64,000 bases of DNA from Debaryomyces hansenii CBS767 (GCF_000006445.2 NC_006044.2:248001-312000), one strand, 5' to 3'; counted from the first letter of the stretch, positions 9,815-20,241 are shown. The notes: generated from the letters alone by a model not told the origin. Made by a program: numbers and translations.

Positions 9815-11524
9815 ATGACGGACAAGCGTTTAGCTGAGAAGCATTCGATGGATATTCCGCATGTAACGGCAGTAGAATTACCCTTGATAGTTAAAAATGA
9901 GGACAGGGCCATTGCAATGATCGGTGGTAAAGAGAAGATTTCCAAGGTGGTGAACGCATTGGATAAGCCCATCAATACATCGGGACATAGTACCAACGAT
10001 AATGTACTTGAACTCCGGTTAAGAAATGATCCGTTCCATCACCCGGTGCAATCGCTGATGAATACAAATGAGAAGGTGTTGTTGAAGGTATCCATACCTA
10101 AGAAGAGCATACCCAAAGATTACTACAAGAATCCTTCAAAGTACACAGTAAAACAATTGTTGGAAATTAATGAAGAGAAAAAGAGCTCAGGACATAAGGT
10201 TCAACCGGTGGCCATCATAAATAAGACATTTCTGTTCAAGGCAATGGCAGATTTTCAGGTTTCCACGAAGACTAATGCGGTAGTCCAGGAATTTAACGAG
10301 TCTGTGTTAGACGTACAGAACTACCAGGGCTTGAAGCAATACTTTGATAAGCACGAACAATTCTCAGGAATACTGGACTACAAATCGCCAGAAAATTATC
10401 TCAATAATGACCACCAATTGCCTCCACCTCCAGTGTTTAGCCCGATTCGTTTCCCATTCGACTATAAGTACCAAAAGAACCCATTAACAACCATAGTTAA
10501 GGATGCAAACAGTGGTGAGGTGCGAGTTGTATCGAAGAAAAATACTCAAAAATTGTACACTATTATTATTGACTTTTACACTGAAGTCATACCTAATCAA
10601 GCAGCCCCAGAATTGCTCAAGAATTATGAGACGTTATCAACCACAAATTTGGCAGTGAACAGCTTGGACTATAATCTCTTGGAGTGCATTAAATGGTTGA
10701 AATCAATTTTCGACATTAAGCCTATCTGGCTTCGTAAACAATTGGAAGACATAGTGCCTCAAGAAATGAGAAGAGTTATCAAGCAAGCATTACCATACGT
10801 ATCATATATTTACAAAAGTGGACCGTGGAGATTCTGCAATGTGAAGTTTGGGGTAAATCCGAAGGACAACCGATCGTTTTGGAAGCACCAAAGTGAATAT
10901 TTCAGAATACCCGGCTTACATTTCAATGTGACGTCCAAATCGAACCCGCAAAGAATATTGCCAAACTCCATAGAAAATGTAAGCGCAAACAGAGCTCTTG
11001 CAGTATCGGAACACTTGTTATTTAATGGTCTGAAGCTCCCTCGCACCGTCACATACCAGGTTGGGGACATTTTGGATACGGACATTACATCGCTAATTCA
11101 ATCTGCCCAAGAAAAATTGGGCGATGACTTCTATAGAGAAACTCCCGATTTCCAGGATGGATGGGTCAATAGGCAAACCATGGAAACCGTTCGAAGAATA
11201 ATTCGGTACAAATTAAGCAAAATAGTAAAGGAAGAGCCAATTGAGCCGGCGAAGGTTGACAAAATCATAAATACCGATTTCACTGAAAACGCAGATGCTA
11301 TGGAGGTCGACGTTCTGGAGGATGACGAGATAAAACCGCAAGGTGACGATGATGTTGAAGAAGAAGACGAAGAGGAAGAAAATGACGACATGGAATCTGC
11401 TTTGGATCCTTCGGTAACAGAGGAAAATGTATTATCAAGATTAAATGCAATAGACGACGCATCCGCAAATAAACTAGAGGGCTTACTTGGCTTTATCAAA
11501 CAAGACTCTCTTCTGAAAGAGTAA
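9815..11524 (+). CDS. TFC1: TFIIIC subunit Tfc1 (tau95)
   Basis: Tfc1 is the tauA subunit of TFIIIC that contacts the A box of tRNA genes and recruits TFIIIB for Pol III transcription. The first ATG of the frame, at 9815, gives 569 residues (baker's yeast 649). The DNA-binding core is recognisable by YKSGPWRFCNVKFGVNP near residue 330 and the FRIPGLHF segment after it. The C-terminus is very acidic (DDDVEEEDEEEENDD), as in the family. Only 98 bases separate its ATG from the 3' end of an upstream co-oriented tRNA gene, so its promoter must overlap a TFIIIC target. Confidence 0.88.
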   Translation: MTDKRLAEKHSMDIPHVTAVELPLIVKNEDRAIAMIGGKEKISKVVNALDKPINTSGHSTNDNVLELRLRNDPFHHPVQSLMNTNEKVLLKVSIPKKSIPKDYYKNPSKYTVKQLLEINEEKKSSGHKVQPVAIINKTFLFKAMADFQVSTKTNAVVQEFNESVLDVQNYQGLKQYFDKHEQFSGILDYKSPENYLNNDHQLPPPPVFSPIRFPFDYKYQKNPLTTIVKDANSGEVRVVSKKNTQKLYTIIIDFYTEVIPNQAAPELLKNYETLSTTNLAVNSLDYNLLECIKWLKSIFDIKPIWLRKQLEDIVPQEMRRVIKQALPYVSYIYKSGPWRFCNVKFGVNPKDNRSFWKHQSEYFRIPGLHFNVTSKSNPQRILPNSIENVSANRALAVSEHLLFNGLKLPRTVTYQVGDILDTDITSLIQSAQEKLGDDFYRETPDFQDGWVNRQTMETVRRIIRYKLSKIVKEEPIEPAKVDKIINTDFTENADAMEVDVLEDDEIKPQGDDDVEEEDEEEENDDMESALDPSVTEENVLSRLNAIDDASANKLEGLLGFIKQDSLLKE

Positions 11525-11673
11525 ATAGGTAATGATATAATTCAATGATAGAGGATAGTAGTAGTACTATATATATATATGCAGGATCAAATAAATTGTT
11601 GTTACTTCAAAGCAAAACACGTAATGAATATCGTAGAGTTAGACCATAGTTGAACTTAATTGAAATAATAAAA

Positions 11674-11955
11674 ATGACTAAGATTACTGAGACATTATTA
11701 GCATTCTTTGCGTTATCAGCAGTTTACTTTGCGTTATATTCGGGAGTGATTCCAACAAGTGAAAAGGTTCATGATGAAATTTTACCTTTCTTGCCTTGGT
11801 GGACATTAGTTACATTTGGTGCCTATTCATTAGGTACTTTAGGCTGGGGTGTCTTGACATTCAAGGATAAAGAAGATAAATATAAAGAATTATTAAATCA
11901 AATTGACGAAGCTAAGTCATTTTACAAACAAAAAGGAATCGATTTAGATCAATAA
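11674..11955 (+). CDS. DPM3: dolichol-phosphate mannose synthase subunit 3
   Basis: The 93-residue protein has two membrane segments, about residues 8-27 and 40-60, then a charged cytosolic tail (KDKEDKYKELLNQIDEAKSFY). In organisms with a three-part Dol-P-Man synthase, Dpm3 tethers the catalytic subunit Dpm1 at the ER membrane, supplying mannose for N-glycans, O-mannosylation and GPI anchors. Baker's yeast uses a single-protein enzyme, while many other fungi keep Dpm2/Dpm3. The ATG at 11674 is preferred; the upstream in-frame extension begins with TTG. It lies 149 bases behind TFC1 on the same strand. Confidence 0.85.
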   Translation: MTKITETLLAFFALSAVYFALYSGVIPTSEKVHDEILPFLPWWTLVTFGAYSLGTLGWGVLTFKDKEDKYKELLNQIDEAKSFYKQKGIDLDQ

Positions 11956-12082
11956 ATACCATAAATATGTTGTATGGCAATAGGCTATTTCTTATGCGTA
12001 TACGTATAAATATATGAATAATGATATTAGTGATACTATAAGATTAGATACAGTTATATAAATGCAATAGATATCTAAAATT

Positions 12083-12787
12083 TTAAGATGCTGGAGCTGA
12101 TGAACTTGACGCAGCAGCTCTTCTTTCCCTTCTGGCCTTCATTTTCTTTTCTGTTTCTACAAATACCTTGATACTAACAGGCACATCTCCCCATACATCC
12201 AGGTCTGGCTTCTCGTTCTCCTCTGAAACGTCGGCATTAGCCAATGACTTGGGCAAGTTGCCACGATCCAAATATTTCACCGGAGCATGGAAATCTTCGG
12301 GCCATCTTCCACCCTTTTGTTTCAATTTCAGTGCTGCCTCCTTACGTTTATCATTCCAATGCTTTAAATCGTCATTGAACAATTCCCACACACAATTAAT
12401 GCACCCACTCATGCAGCAATTATCTGGTTCGGTTGGCTTGTCGGGCACTGTAACACCGGCAATCACCTTAGGTTCTCCCACACTAACTCTACTAGAAGGT
12501 TGCGGCGATTCCCCTTTTATTCTTCCTCCAAAAACCTTGGCTATTCTCTCCTCTGGCGATTTTGAGACGTCAATCGCATAATTACCTTCAAATGTCGTCC
12601 TTGTATTTTTTTTCAACTTTTTCAAATCTCGATTAGTCATAAGCAACGCCTCTATAGGCTCTCTTGGATGTGTTGGAGTACGACATACCAAGTCATAAAA
12701 TGCAAAAGACTTGTTGCTTTTCGGAACGTTTGAACTAAAAGCCCTTGAAAAAATTGCGGTATTAATTATTTGTACCCTGGAAAACAT
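12083..12787 (-). CDS. oxidoreductase-like domain protein, probably mitochondrial
   Basis: This 234-residue protein contains a CCMSGCINCVWE motif with C124, C125, C129 and C132, the signature of the Oxidored-like domain found in human OXLD1 and a small yeast mitochondrial protein (I believe YPL107W). The N-terminus (MFSRVQIINTAIFSRAFSS) looks like a mitochondrial import signal. The C-terminus is basic then Ser/Ala-rich. The biochemical role of the family is not established, and the cysteines suggest metal or cofactor binding. Its 3' end faces DPM3. Confidence 0.75.
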   Translation of the reverse strand: MFSRVQIINTAIFSRAFSSNVPKSNKSFAFYDLVCRTPTHPREPIEALLMTNRDLKKLKKNTRTTFEGNYAIDVSKSPEERIAKVFGGRIKGESPQPSSRVSVGEPKVIAGVTVPDKPTEPDNCCMSGCINCVWELFNDDLKHWNDKRKEAALKLKQKGGRWPEDFHAPVKYLDRGNLPKSLANADVSEENEKPDLDVWGDVPVSIKVFVETEKKMKARRERRAAASSSSAPAS

Positions 12788-12987
12788 TTAGCTAAAAATA
12801 TGAAACTTCATATAATGAATAACGATGGTTACACAACCTGCTCAGTATAAAATTGAATACAGTAACTCTATTATACTATAGTATACAGCAAGTATTGGCC
12901 GAGACGTTCTCTCAGTAAATTCAGTCGCAGAATTATAAATAAGTCTCTCGTGACTGGTGATAATAAAAAATACGTAATATTACATAA

Positions 12988-15360
12988 CTAAACATTTTGT
13001 GAGCCGAATGCCTTTATGGCCTCGTCTATGCTAAGGAAGAAACCGTCTTCCATACCAGAAGATGTTCCATACGAATATAAATTAGTAGAACTTCCGTTTT
13101 CAGATCCAGCAGATTTGCTGCGTACGTTATTTGAATTTTCGTAGGTTTTATAACTATTATTAACTAGATCAATTATCCCCAGCTTTTTAAACTTATGACG
13201 AATATCCTTACTCATTGCTACTCTTGAAAAACATACGGAGATTTCGTTAACCTCGATGTATTTTCTAATGATTTCGTATAGAATTTGGGTAGCAGACGAG
13301 TCGATTGCATTCATACCTTTGCAATCAAAAATAATGAACTTGATAGTCGTATTGTTGAAGTCTCGCCTTGTGGGTTGCGAAGGATGAATCAAAAGAGAAC
13401 CGTATTTTTCTATTCTATTTAGCCTGTTTTTCAAGTCTCCCACGTTTGCAAAATTAAGTGGTTCGGGAATTTTGATCACAAGAACCCCTTCGATTTCCTC
13501 GATTTCGGCTATCAAGTTCATCAATTTGTCAGTAGAGTCCTCTATGTCGCTACTTGTTTCTTCTTGGTTCACCGGGTCGGAACCATTAGCATATGTTACA
13601 AAGCTTTCTTCTATTAATTCGTCTGCATTACGGAACACTGTGGTGTTTGGAACTCTACCCAATATTTGAATTCGGGATCTGGTACTATGCTTAATAATTC
13701 TAATGATTGCAAATGCAGCACCAGATAAAACACCAGCTTCAGCATTCCATAGAATTGTGGTGCAGAAAATAAATAAAAATGTGAGTATTTCATCATATCC
13801 GCCGATGTTCCAGAAGAATTTTAAATCAGAGGGAGCTTCTTCCAATACCGTTATACCGATGATTGTAGTACTCAATGCTAAAACACATTTGGGTAAATTA
13901 TAGAGTAAGGGCAATAGATATATGATTACCAAGACGGTTGCTATGGACATCATTATACTAGCCATTTGAGTATTAGCACCCGACAAAATATTAATCTTTG
14001 ATCTGCCAAAAGTACCAAATGCTGGTATTCCTCCTACCAAACTTACCACAAAATTAGTAGCTCCTAATGCAATTAATTCTCTATTCGATGAAACGTTATA
14101 GTTGTATTTTGCTCCGAGTGCCTTTGTAGCTGTAGTGGAATCGAAGTAGCCCAATATAGTACATAAAAATGAAGCTGAAAATGCTTTTTTATATAATGGA
14201 ATTAAAGATGGCTTAAAAGGATTGATGAATTCAACCATAGATTTCGAGTCAGGAGTAGAAGACTGGATGTTACCGATTATCTCAACCCCATATTCTGAAT
14301 GCCATTGAAACCTCCAACTGAGGTAAGTTGCAACCAGGACCATTAAGAAAAGCTCAGGAATGAGAACCGCATGTCTCATGTGATACTTATTTACTAATGT
14401 GTTCTTGAGTTTTCTAATGCTTAGAACTAGGCCCAACGTGATACATGATACTAGCAAGGTGAATATGTGAGATTGACGGGCATACTTACAAACAAACATG
14501 AGTTTGTCGAAAGTCGTCAGATATGGATTGTCTAATATCAAATCACCAATACCTAACTCGGTTGATAATTCGTTGATGATCATAATGAAACCTATTGCTG
14601 CAATAAAACCTTTCAATAAAGCCCTCGATAGAACGTTATCCAAGAACCCCATACGAAATATACCAGCTCCGAGTAATAAGCCACTCATGGCTGCGGAAAT
14701 TGCAGACGAGATTTGCAATTTAGAAAGTTCTGCAAAATTTGGAAGTTGTCTTATAGCTTCAATGGCTTCTCCATAGATCAAAGCCGTAGACGGCAGAGGC
14801 CCCACGATCAAGACAGGAACACATCCCAAGATGGAATAAACACATGCTCCAATGATAATTCCATATAGACCCGAAACTGGTGAAAGATGAGCAAGAGACA
14901 AACTAAACGACATGACCAACGGAATTTGAAAACTCGCTAGCGATAAACCAGCCACACAATCTCCCAAAAAGTTATTCTTAGCATCATAATTGGGCAACCA
15001 TTTCAAAATTGGGCAATAATATGAAACGTACGAGTAAAAATCAAACGAATCGTCTGCCTCGATCCGATTAAATTTGTTCCAAAACCTAGATTTGAAGATC
15101 GACTCATCAAGCTCATCTGTAGCACTATTACCTCTGGAATAACCATTTTTACTCCTATTTGAAATGTATGAGTTAACTAACGGATCATTAACATTATTGA
15201 TGCTTCGTAAGCTTCGTACCGATTGTGATGTGGGGATTGAAATCAATGGTGGCCGTTTGAGTCTGCTGGAACTACTTGGTCCCGGAGAGCCACCTCTTGA
15301 AGTAGGAATTTGCAAACTGGAGCTTCTTTCTAGGAGTCTCGTATTTTCATCAGGTAACAT
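12988..15360 (-). CDS. SulP-family anion transporter with STAS domain (YPR003C-like)
   Basis: The 790-residue protein has a disordered Ser-rich N-terminus (1-90), about 10-12 membrane segments starting with DCVAGLSLASFQIPLVMSF near residue 132, and a C-terminal cytosolic STAS domain (about 580-750, including IIFDCKGMNAIDSSATQ). Characteristic strings such as SSNRELIALGATN, GTFGRSKIN and HSTRSRIQILGR match baker's-yeast YPR003C, an ER-located putative sulfate permease. It differs from plasma-membrane Sul1/Sul2. The substrate is unproven; sulfate or another anion is the family expectation. Confidence 0.88.
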   Translation of the reverse strand: MLPDENTRLLERSSSLQIPTSRGGSPGPSSSSRLKRPPLISIPTSQSVRSLRSINNVNDPLVNSYISNRSKNGYSRGNSATDELDESIFKSRFWNKFNRIEADDSFDFYSYVSYYCPILKWLPNYDAKNNFLGDCVAGLSLASFQIPLVMSFSLSLAHLSPVSGLYGIIIGACVYSILGCVPVLIVGPLPSTALIYGEAIEAIRQLPNFAELSKLQISSAISAAMSGLLLGAGIFRMGFLDNVLSRALLKGFIAAIGFIMIINELSTELGIGDLILDNPYLTTFDKLMFVCKYARQSHIFTLLVSCITLGLVLSIRKLKNTLVNKYHMRHAVLIPELFLMVLVATYLSWRFQWHSEYGVEIIGNIQSSTPDSKSMVEFINPFKPSLIPLYKKAFSASFLCTILGYFDSTTATKALGAKYNYNVSSNRELIALGATNFVVSLVGGIPAFGTFGRSKINILSGANTQMASIMMSIATVLVIIYLLPLLYNLPKCVLALSTTIIGITVLEEAPSDLKFFWNIGGYDEILTFLFIFCTTILWNAEAGVLSGAAFAIIRIIKHSTRSRIQILGRVPNTTVFRNADELIEESFVTYANGSDPVNQEETSSDIEDSTDKLMNLIAEIEEIEGVLVIKIPEPLNFANVGDLKNRLNRIEKYGSLLIHPSQPTRRDFNNTTIKFIIFDCKGMNAIDSSATQILYEIIRKYIEVNEISVCFSRVAMSKDIRHKFKKLGIIDLVNNSYKTYENSNNVRSKSAGSENGSSTNLYSYGTSSGMEDGFFLSIDEAIKAFGSQNV

Positions 15361-16362
15361 TACAATTTTATGACAAGCTGGAAAGAATAAAGAAAGGAAG
15401 GAAGGAAAACCCTGTTGAAACGGGTCCTATGGAGAAACCGGGTAGTAGTCTATACAGGATAATGTATCGTTTAGGTATTCGTTCCAGATCCGAAAGCCGT
15501 ATAATGATACCTTGGAAATTTTGCATCAATTAATATGGTCAATTGTTTAGTACAACGATTTCCGAAAGGATATGTCTGTAATAGAGTAAGTCGAGGGACG
15601 GTAGATGAATATAGTTATACTGAAAAAAAAAAATACCATTTCGAAGATAAAGCTTGTTACATATTAATTGATTTGTACAATAAAGAAACCTATAGTTATA
15701 CAGCTTATGATTTACTTAGATATATTCGTAAATGGTTATCTACTTTAAAGTTGCTAATGTCGGATTTTAGTAATAACCTCACTCATCCCAATGCAAAATA
15801 ATTTATCTTGCTAAGCCATAAGAACGATTTATCAAAAGGAATCGGGAATTGTTTTGTACCGTAAGTTCTGAACGAACAGGTCTGTTATTAGAAGTAACAG
15901 CTCGGCTTTTCTAGACATTGTGTGGTGAATTGAACATGCAGCATTTTTTTTAAGAACTGTCAAATTTATGACAAATACTGAAATATACACCAAAATCATC
16001 CATAAATAACACGGATGATATATAAATACATAAACATCACTACAAGATGAATCATTTCAAGTAAAATTTGCATTGTTTGTATGGGGTTGTGTATAGTTTC
16101 GGATTGGTTGATAAAATGCTCTTCGTACCACCAGTTCTCTCGCTATTGACAGGGAAGCAACTGGAATACAGATAATATTATCAGAGACGAGGATCCCAAG
16201 TAGTAGTTCTGTTGATATATTCCAGAGGGTGTCGTAATCATGAAATTGCAAAAAAATGGCTTCTATGGATCAACATGACACAAAATCGAAATATTGTTTG
16301 TACAAATCCCTTGTTAAGACGGATCAACAGGTAGAGCACTAACTTAATCAATTGACTACACT
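15361..16362. other. divergent spacer between the SulP gene and CAP2, with one doubtful small frame
   Basis: This 1-kb region serves two divergent promoters. A plus-strand frame at 15535-15801 starts with ATG and would encode 88 residues (many Tyr, Lys, Leu), but it shows no domain, signal or membrane segment, and the surrounding A+T-rich sequence makes chance likely. A minus-strand frame at 16057-16251 is equally unsupported. No RNA gene was seen. Confidence 0.5.
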
Positions 16363-17256
16363 ATGACTTCGTATGATGATAAATTAGACGCCTCGTTGGA
16401 TTTGATGAGACGGTTGGATCCAAAGAATATAACCAAGAATTTGAACGATATATGTACGCTTATTCAAAACGATGGTTCTGAAACTAGTGAAGAATTGACC
16501 CAGGATTTGTTATCGTCGGTAGATGTTCCATTACGCACACAAAAGTGTGATGAAACAGGCAAAGAATACTTGTGCTGTGATTACAATAGAGACGGTGACT
16601 CGTACAGATCTCCATGGTCGAATAAATATTTCCCAGTAGTGGCACAAGATTCGGATGAATTACCACCTCCATTTCCATCGAACATTTTAAGAGAATTAGA
16701 AGTCAAGGCCAACGACAGCTTTGATATTTACCGTGACTTGTATTATGAGGGAGCGGGTACTTCGTCAGTGTATTTCTGGGACACAAATGAAGAAGATGAC
16801 GAGCAAGAAACTTTAGACAACGGGTTTGCGGGTGTTGTCTTGTTCAAGAAGGAAACAGAAGATGGATCAGGTAAATGGGACTCAATTCATGTGATCGAAG
16901 TTATCCCAGAAGCATCAAGCAATGCAACATACAAGGTAACATCGTCGGTTATACTTGACTTGCAAAACAAAAAGCTGTCATCATTGTCCCTTGCAGGTAG
17001 TTTAACAAGACAGTTGGAATTGACACAATCCTTAAGCTTAGACTCAGCTTTAAATGTAGAGACAGCCCATTTAATAAATTTGGGTACCTTGATCGAGAAG
17101 TCGGAGTATAATTTGAGAAACTTATTGCAAGATGTGTATTTCGACAAGTTGAGGGATATCGTAATGAAGGATTTAAGATCAGTTGGCGATCTTAGTGGCA
17201 AAGAATCAGATGACAAGAGACAATCAGAATTAGTTAAGGGGTTACAAAGCTTATAG
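16363..17256 (+). CDS. CAP2: F-actin capping protein beta subunit
   Basis: Cap2 pairs with Cap1 to cap barbed ends of actin filaments in cortical patches. The 297 residues match the family length (baker's yeast 287). The diagnostic region KEYLCCDYNRDGDSYRSPWSNKYFP (about 65-90) is intact, followed by NDSFDIYRDLYYEG and GSLTRQLE. The C-terminal tentacle ends in GLQSL as in other yeasts. The 3' end converges with the TDA11-like gene 139 bases away. Confidence 0.96.
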   Translation: MTSYDDKLDASLDLMRRLDPKNITKNLNDICTLIQNDGSETSEELTQDLLSSVDVPLRTQKCDETGKEYLCCDYNRDGDSYRSPWSNKYFPVVAQDSDELPPPFPSNILRELEVKANDSFDIYRDLYYEGAGTSSVYFWDTNEEDDEQETLDNGFAGVVLFKKETEDGSGKWDSIHVIEVIPEASSNATYKVTSSVILDLQNKKLSSLSLAGSLTRQLELTQSLSLDSALNVETAHLINLGTLIEKSEYNLRNLLQDVYFDKLRDIVMKDLRSVGDLSGKESDDKRQSELVKGLQSL

Positions 17257-17395
17257 TGTAGCACGATTTGTGTTATGCATATATTGGTATAAAATTTTCT
17301 TATCGGCTCGTGAATAGTTTCATAATTTAAATAAATAAATAGTTCTATAGAGAATCGAATAGAACAGTTGATTCCGTTAGCATTTCGTGTCTTCA

Positions 17396-18787
17396 TTAGT
17401 CATTTTTGCTTTTATCGTGGTCTACGGCCGCTCTGTCTTCATTGGCCGTATTATGAACAAATGTATAATCTAGATCTGAATCCTCATTTTTATCGAGGCT
17501 TACTGTAGATCCGGTATCCAAATTATATACTGTGAGATCGTTAATTTCTTTTTGGTCGTTACTGTTTGAGAAGCCCAGTGGTCCCTTAGTTACATGGCTT
17601 CTGGATTCAGGTACATCTTCGTCCGCTAGTGATGATAGTACATTAGTCTTGACATCGTTAACAAATGACCAGATCGAAGATGAGACTGCTTGAATCATGT
17701 CATCTGAATTCATATGACTCTCCGTTGGGACTACACCATCAGGCTTATCTTTTGATGCGCCCGAAGTAGATTGCTGGGCAAAATATCGATCTAATTCATC
17801 ATTAGATTGTTTCCCAGTAACTGATTTCGATTTTGAATTTAAAGGAGAAGATATCGAGCCCAAGCTGGACGTTGAATCCTCTGAATGTCTTGATTTATGT
17901 GAATCCATAGTTTTATCTGAACCCTCTTGATTTTTCTGTGGAATCATAGATTTCTCGAATTCATGTTGTAGCATTGAGTCAAATTGCTGTATTAGATTCA
18001 ACGGTTTCGATAGATTGCTCCATAACGTAGAGTCTCTTCTGGATTGTTTATCTGTATTTTGCGATAATTGCTGGGACAGTAGGACTGGAGGTACACCGCT
18101 TGATGACGAAGATAAAGTTCTTCTTCTACTTCTGTTTTTGGTACTTGCTATCGCTTCTTCTCGAGGATTACTATTCTGTCTTTGTGGTCTTGTGACAAAT
18201 CCATTCGACAGTGTCTCTTTTTTCAGTTTTGAGCTCGACGAATTCAATTCTTTGTATAATGACCTCTGTATGACTTCTCGTAAACTATGCAACTCGTTTT
18301 CGTTTCTCTGCAATTTGGAAGTTAGGTTTCCTATACTATCTTTTATTTCTACTATGCTCATTTCCTTTAACGCAAGTAACCTTAACTGATCGTCTATGTC
18401 CAATCCCATGAGTTGTTCTGTCAGTGGTAATGGAAGGTCATACTTTAATTCTTCTGAAGCTGTTGGAATTGGTGAATCCGGGATGGTAGAACTAGGCGAT
18501 GATTCGGCAAGCTGAGGTAAATGTAAATTTTTTGCATCATATGATGCCGTTTTCCTATGTCCACCCTTCAGAGAAGGAGGAGTTTGGCCCGTAGCTAAAG
18601 GAGATATAGCAACGTTAAAATTTATCCCCTTGGATCTTGTAGAATTGGACCGTCTAATGGATGGTGTTATTTGTTTATCATCTTTATTGAATGTGTCAGA
18701 ACCTAGCGTTAATGTCTGCTTGACTGGAGAAGGAGTTGTAACGCATAAACCTGGATCAACCGCGTCAGATGATGTTGATCCATTCAT
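17396..18787 (-). CDS. TDA11: Tda11-like protein of unknown function
   Basis: The 463-residue protein is largely disordered and Ser-rich, with a predicted coiled coil around 130-180 (LRLLALKEMSIVEIKDSIGNLTSKLQRNENELHSLRE is leucine/charge-patterned). The segments SLWSNLSKPLNLIQQFDSMLQHEFEKS and SSIWSFVNDVKTNVLS match baker's-yeast Tda11 (YHR159W; [22 protein letters not shown] and SLWSFVSDVKAGLL as I recall it). TDA11 was named from a topoisomerase I damage screen; its molecular role is unknown. Many SP/TP sites suggest CDK or MAPK phosphorylation. Confidence 0.78.
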   Translation of the reverse strand: MNGSTSSDAVDPGLCVTTPSPVKQTLTLGSDTFNKDDKQITPSIRRSNSTRSKGINFNVAISPLATGQTPPSLKGGHRKTASYDAKNLHLPQLAESSPSSTIPDSPIPTASEELKYDLPLPLTEQLMGLDIDDQLRLLALKEMSIVEIKDSIGNLTSKLQRNENELHSLREVIQRSLYKELNSSSSKLKKETLSNGFVTRPQRQNSNPREEAIASTKNRSRRRTLSSSSSGVPPVLLSQQLSQNTDKQSRRDSTLWSNLSKPLNLIQQFDSMLQHEFEKSMIPQKNQEGSDKTMDSHKSRHSEDSTSSLGSISSPLNSKSKSVTGKQSNDELDRYFAQQSTSGASKDKPDGVVPTESHMNSDDMIQAVSSSIWSFVNDVKTNVLSSLADEDVPESRSHVTKGPLGFSNSNDQKEINDLTVYNLDTGSTVSLDKNEDSDLDYTFVHNTANEDRAAVDHDKSKND

Positions 18788-18927
18788 ATTTAAGTATTTA
18801 GTAAATAAATATCCTGATCCCTTTCCGTGTTGATGATTTTTGAATGTGAATATCGCGTATCTATTTCTAAAAAGATTAAAGCCATAAAATAAATCAGCAT
18901 TATTGGTGTGTATTTGTCAAAGTATCA

Positions 18928-20241
18928 ATGAACAGGCTAGATCCATCAATTCAGAAATGGGCCAAATGGGTTATAATCTTGTTGCTTGCAAGAATTCCTA
19001 AACCTTTACAATGGTCAAGTTTCTTATCATTGAATCCGCTTATACGTCGGATAGTCACTATGAACTATGAACTGATTGCAAAGAAAACGCAGTCTGAAAA
19101 TGCTAAGAAGCATATCGCTAAGGTTTCTAATATTGCAACTTGTTGCTTTTTGTACTTTGCTGTTGCTGATAATGCTAAAATACCTAAAGATTACTTATCG
19201 ATCTATATATTGCTCAACTATATTGTTAATTTAAACCCTCCTTCAGCCGAGAACATAAGTTTATCCAGATTTTCACGGTTTACGAAGATAGATACATATT
19301 CGAAGACGTTAAGGACATTATATTCGAATAAAGAGTATGTAATCTATCCAATGATCTTCGGTCAAATATTATCTAATTACTTGACACCGACAAGATACAA
19401 GTTGAACCAAAGATACTTGTCAGGTTATTTGAAGACCATGATCTTGAATCCGATTTGGATTAACTTTTCACTTGGTGTTAAATCGCACAGGATAAACTGG
19501 CTAGGCTTAATCATGACATACGTGCAACATAATGTAATGGCGTACTTGTTCTTTGGATTAATGTCGTTTAAAAGTAGGTTTTTGGACCACTTTTATGAAT
19601 TAAAACATGGCATTTTCCTCAATGGCGAAGCAGGAACAACAATATCTGGGATTGTTAAGAATTATTTAACCTATGCCGGCCATAGAGCTAATTCATTGAT
19701 TAACTTTATTTATTTACCGAACTTAATATCCATGTTGCTAATCTCTTTAACATCTCCATTGCTAGTATATTTACGGAACCCGTCTCATCCTGCTACTAAC
19801 AGATGGTATTTCTCACATGTTAAATTGTTCTTTAAAAGTTATACGAAAGTGATAGGGTTTGTGGCAGGAATCGTCACTCTTTATATTAATTCCGCAAACT
19901 TTATACCTGACTATGGATATAAATTAGAAGTCTCTGATGATACAACAGAATCCACCAATATTCGCCATATTTCCAAAGGTTTTATCAACAATTTGAGTTC
20001 GTATTTGTTCCGTCTTATTTTATTGTCCAAGTGGAGGGTAGTTAAGGAAAACCACCCTCAATTCAGATTATTAAAATTGAAGAGTTGGAATAAACTTGAA
20101 GCAGCATTGATGTGCATTGGAGTCTTCAAGTTGATGAATTTGAATGACTTTTTAGCGAGAAATGTGCATGGCGAACAGAGAAAGAAATATGAAAAGTTGC
20201 AGCAAGAGACTTTACCTAGATTGATCAATAAAGTCATGTAG
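18928..20241 (+). CDS. multipass membrane protein, family not firmly recognised
   Basis: The 437-residue protein is basic and hydrophobic with several candidate membrane segments (about 15-35, 75-100, 200-220, 255-280, 315-335, 350-365). It has no cleavable signal peptide and no motif I can name with confidence. A relation to the TMEM135/Pex35 group of peroxisome-associated membrane proteins is possible, but I hold it weakly. It is transcribed divergently from the TDA11-like gene with a 140-base shared promoter. Confidence 0.7.
   Translation: MNRLDPSIQKWAKWVIILLLARIPKPLQWSSFLSLNPLIRRIVTMNYELIAKKTQSENAKKHIAKVSNIATCCFLYFAVADNAKIPKDYLSIYILLNYIVNLNPPSAENISLSRFSRFTKIDTYSKTLRTLYSNKEYVIYPMIFGQILSNYLTPTRYKLNQRYLSGYLKTMILNPIWINFSLGVKSHRINWLGLIMTYVQHNVMAYLFFGLMSFKSRFLDHFYELKHGIFLNGEAGTTISGIVKNYLTYAGHRANSLINFIYLPNLISMLLISLTSPLLVYLRNPSHPATNRWYFSHVKLFFKSYTKVIGFVAGIVTLYINSANFIPDYGYKLEVSDDTTESTNIRHISKGFINNLSSYLFRLILLSKWRVVKENHPQFRLLKLKSWNKLEAALMCIGVFKLMNLNDFLARNVHGEQRKKYEKLQQETLPRLINKVM

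Noticed and set aside
15535..15801. 88-codon ATG-started frame upstream of CAP2
   Set aside because: No domain, no signal and no recognisable relative; chance length for A+T-rich DNA. Expression data could revive it.
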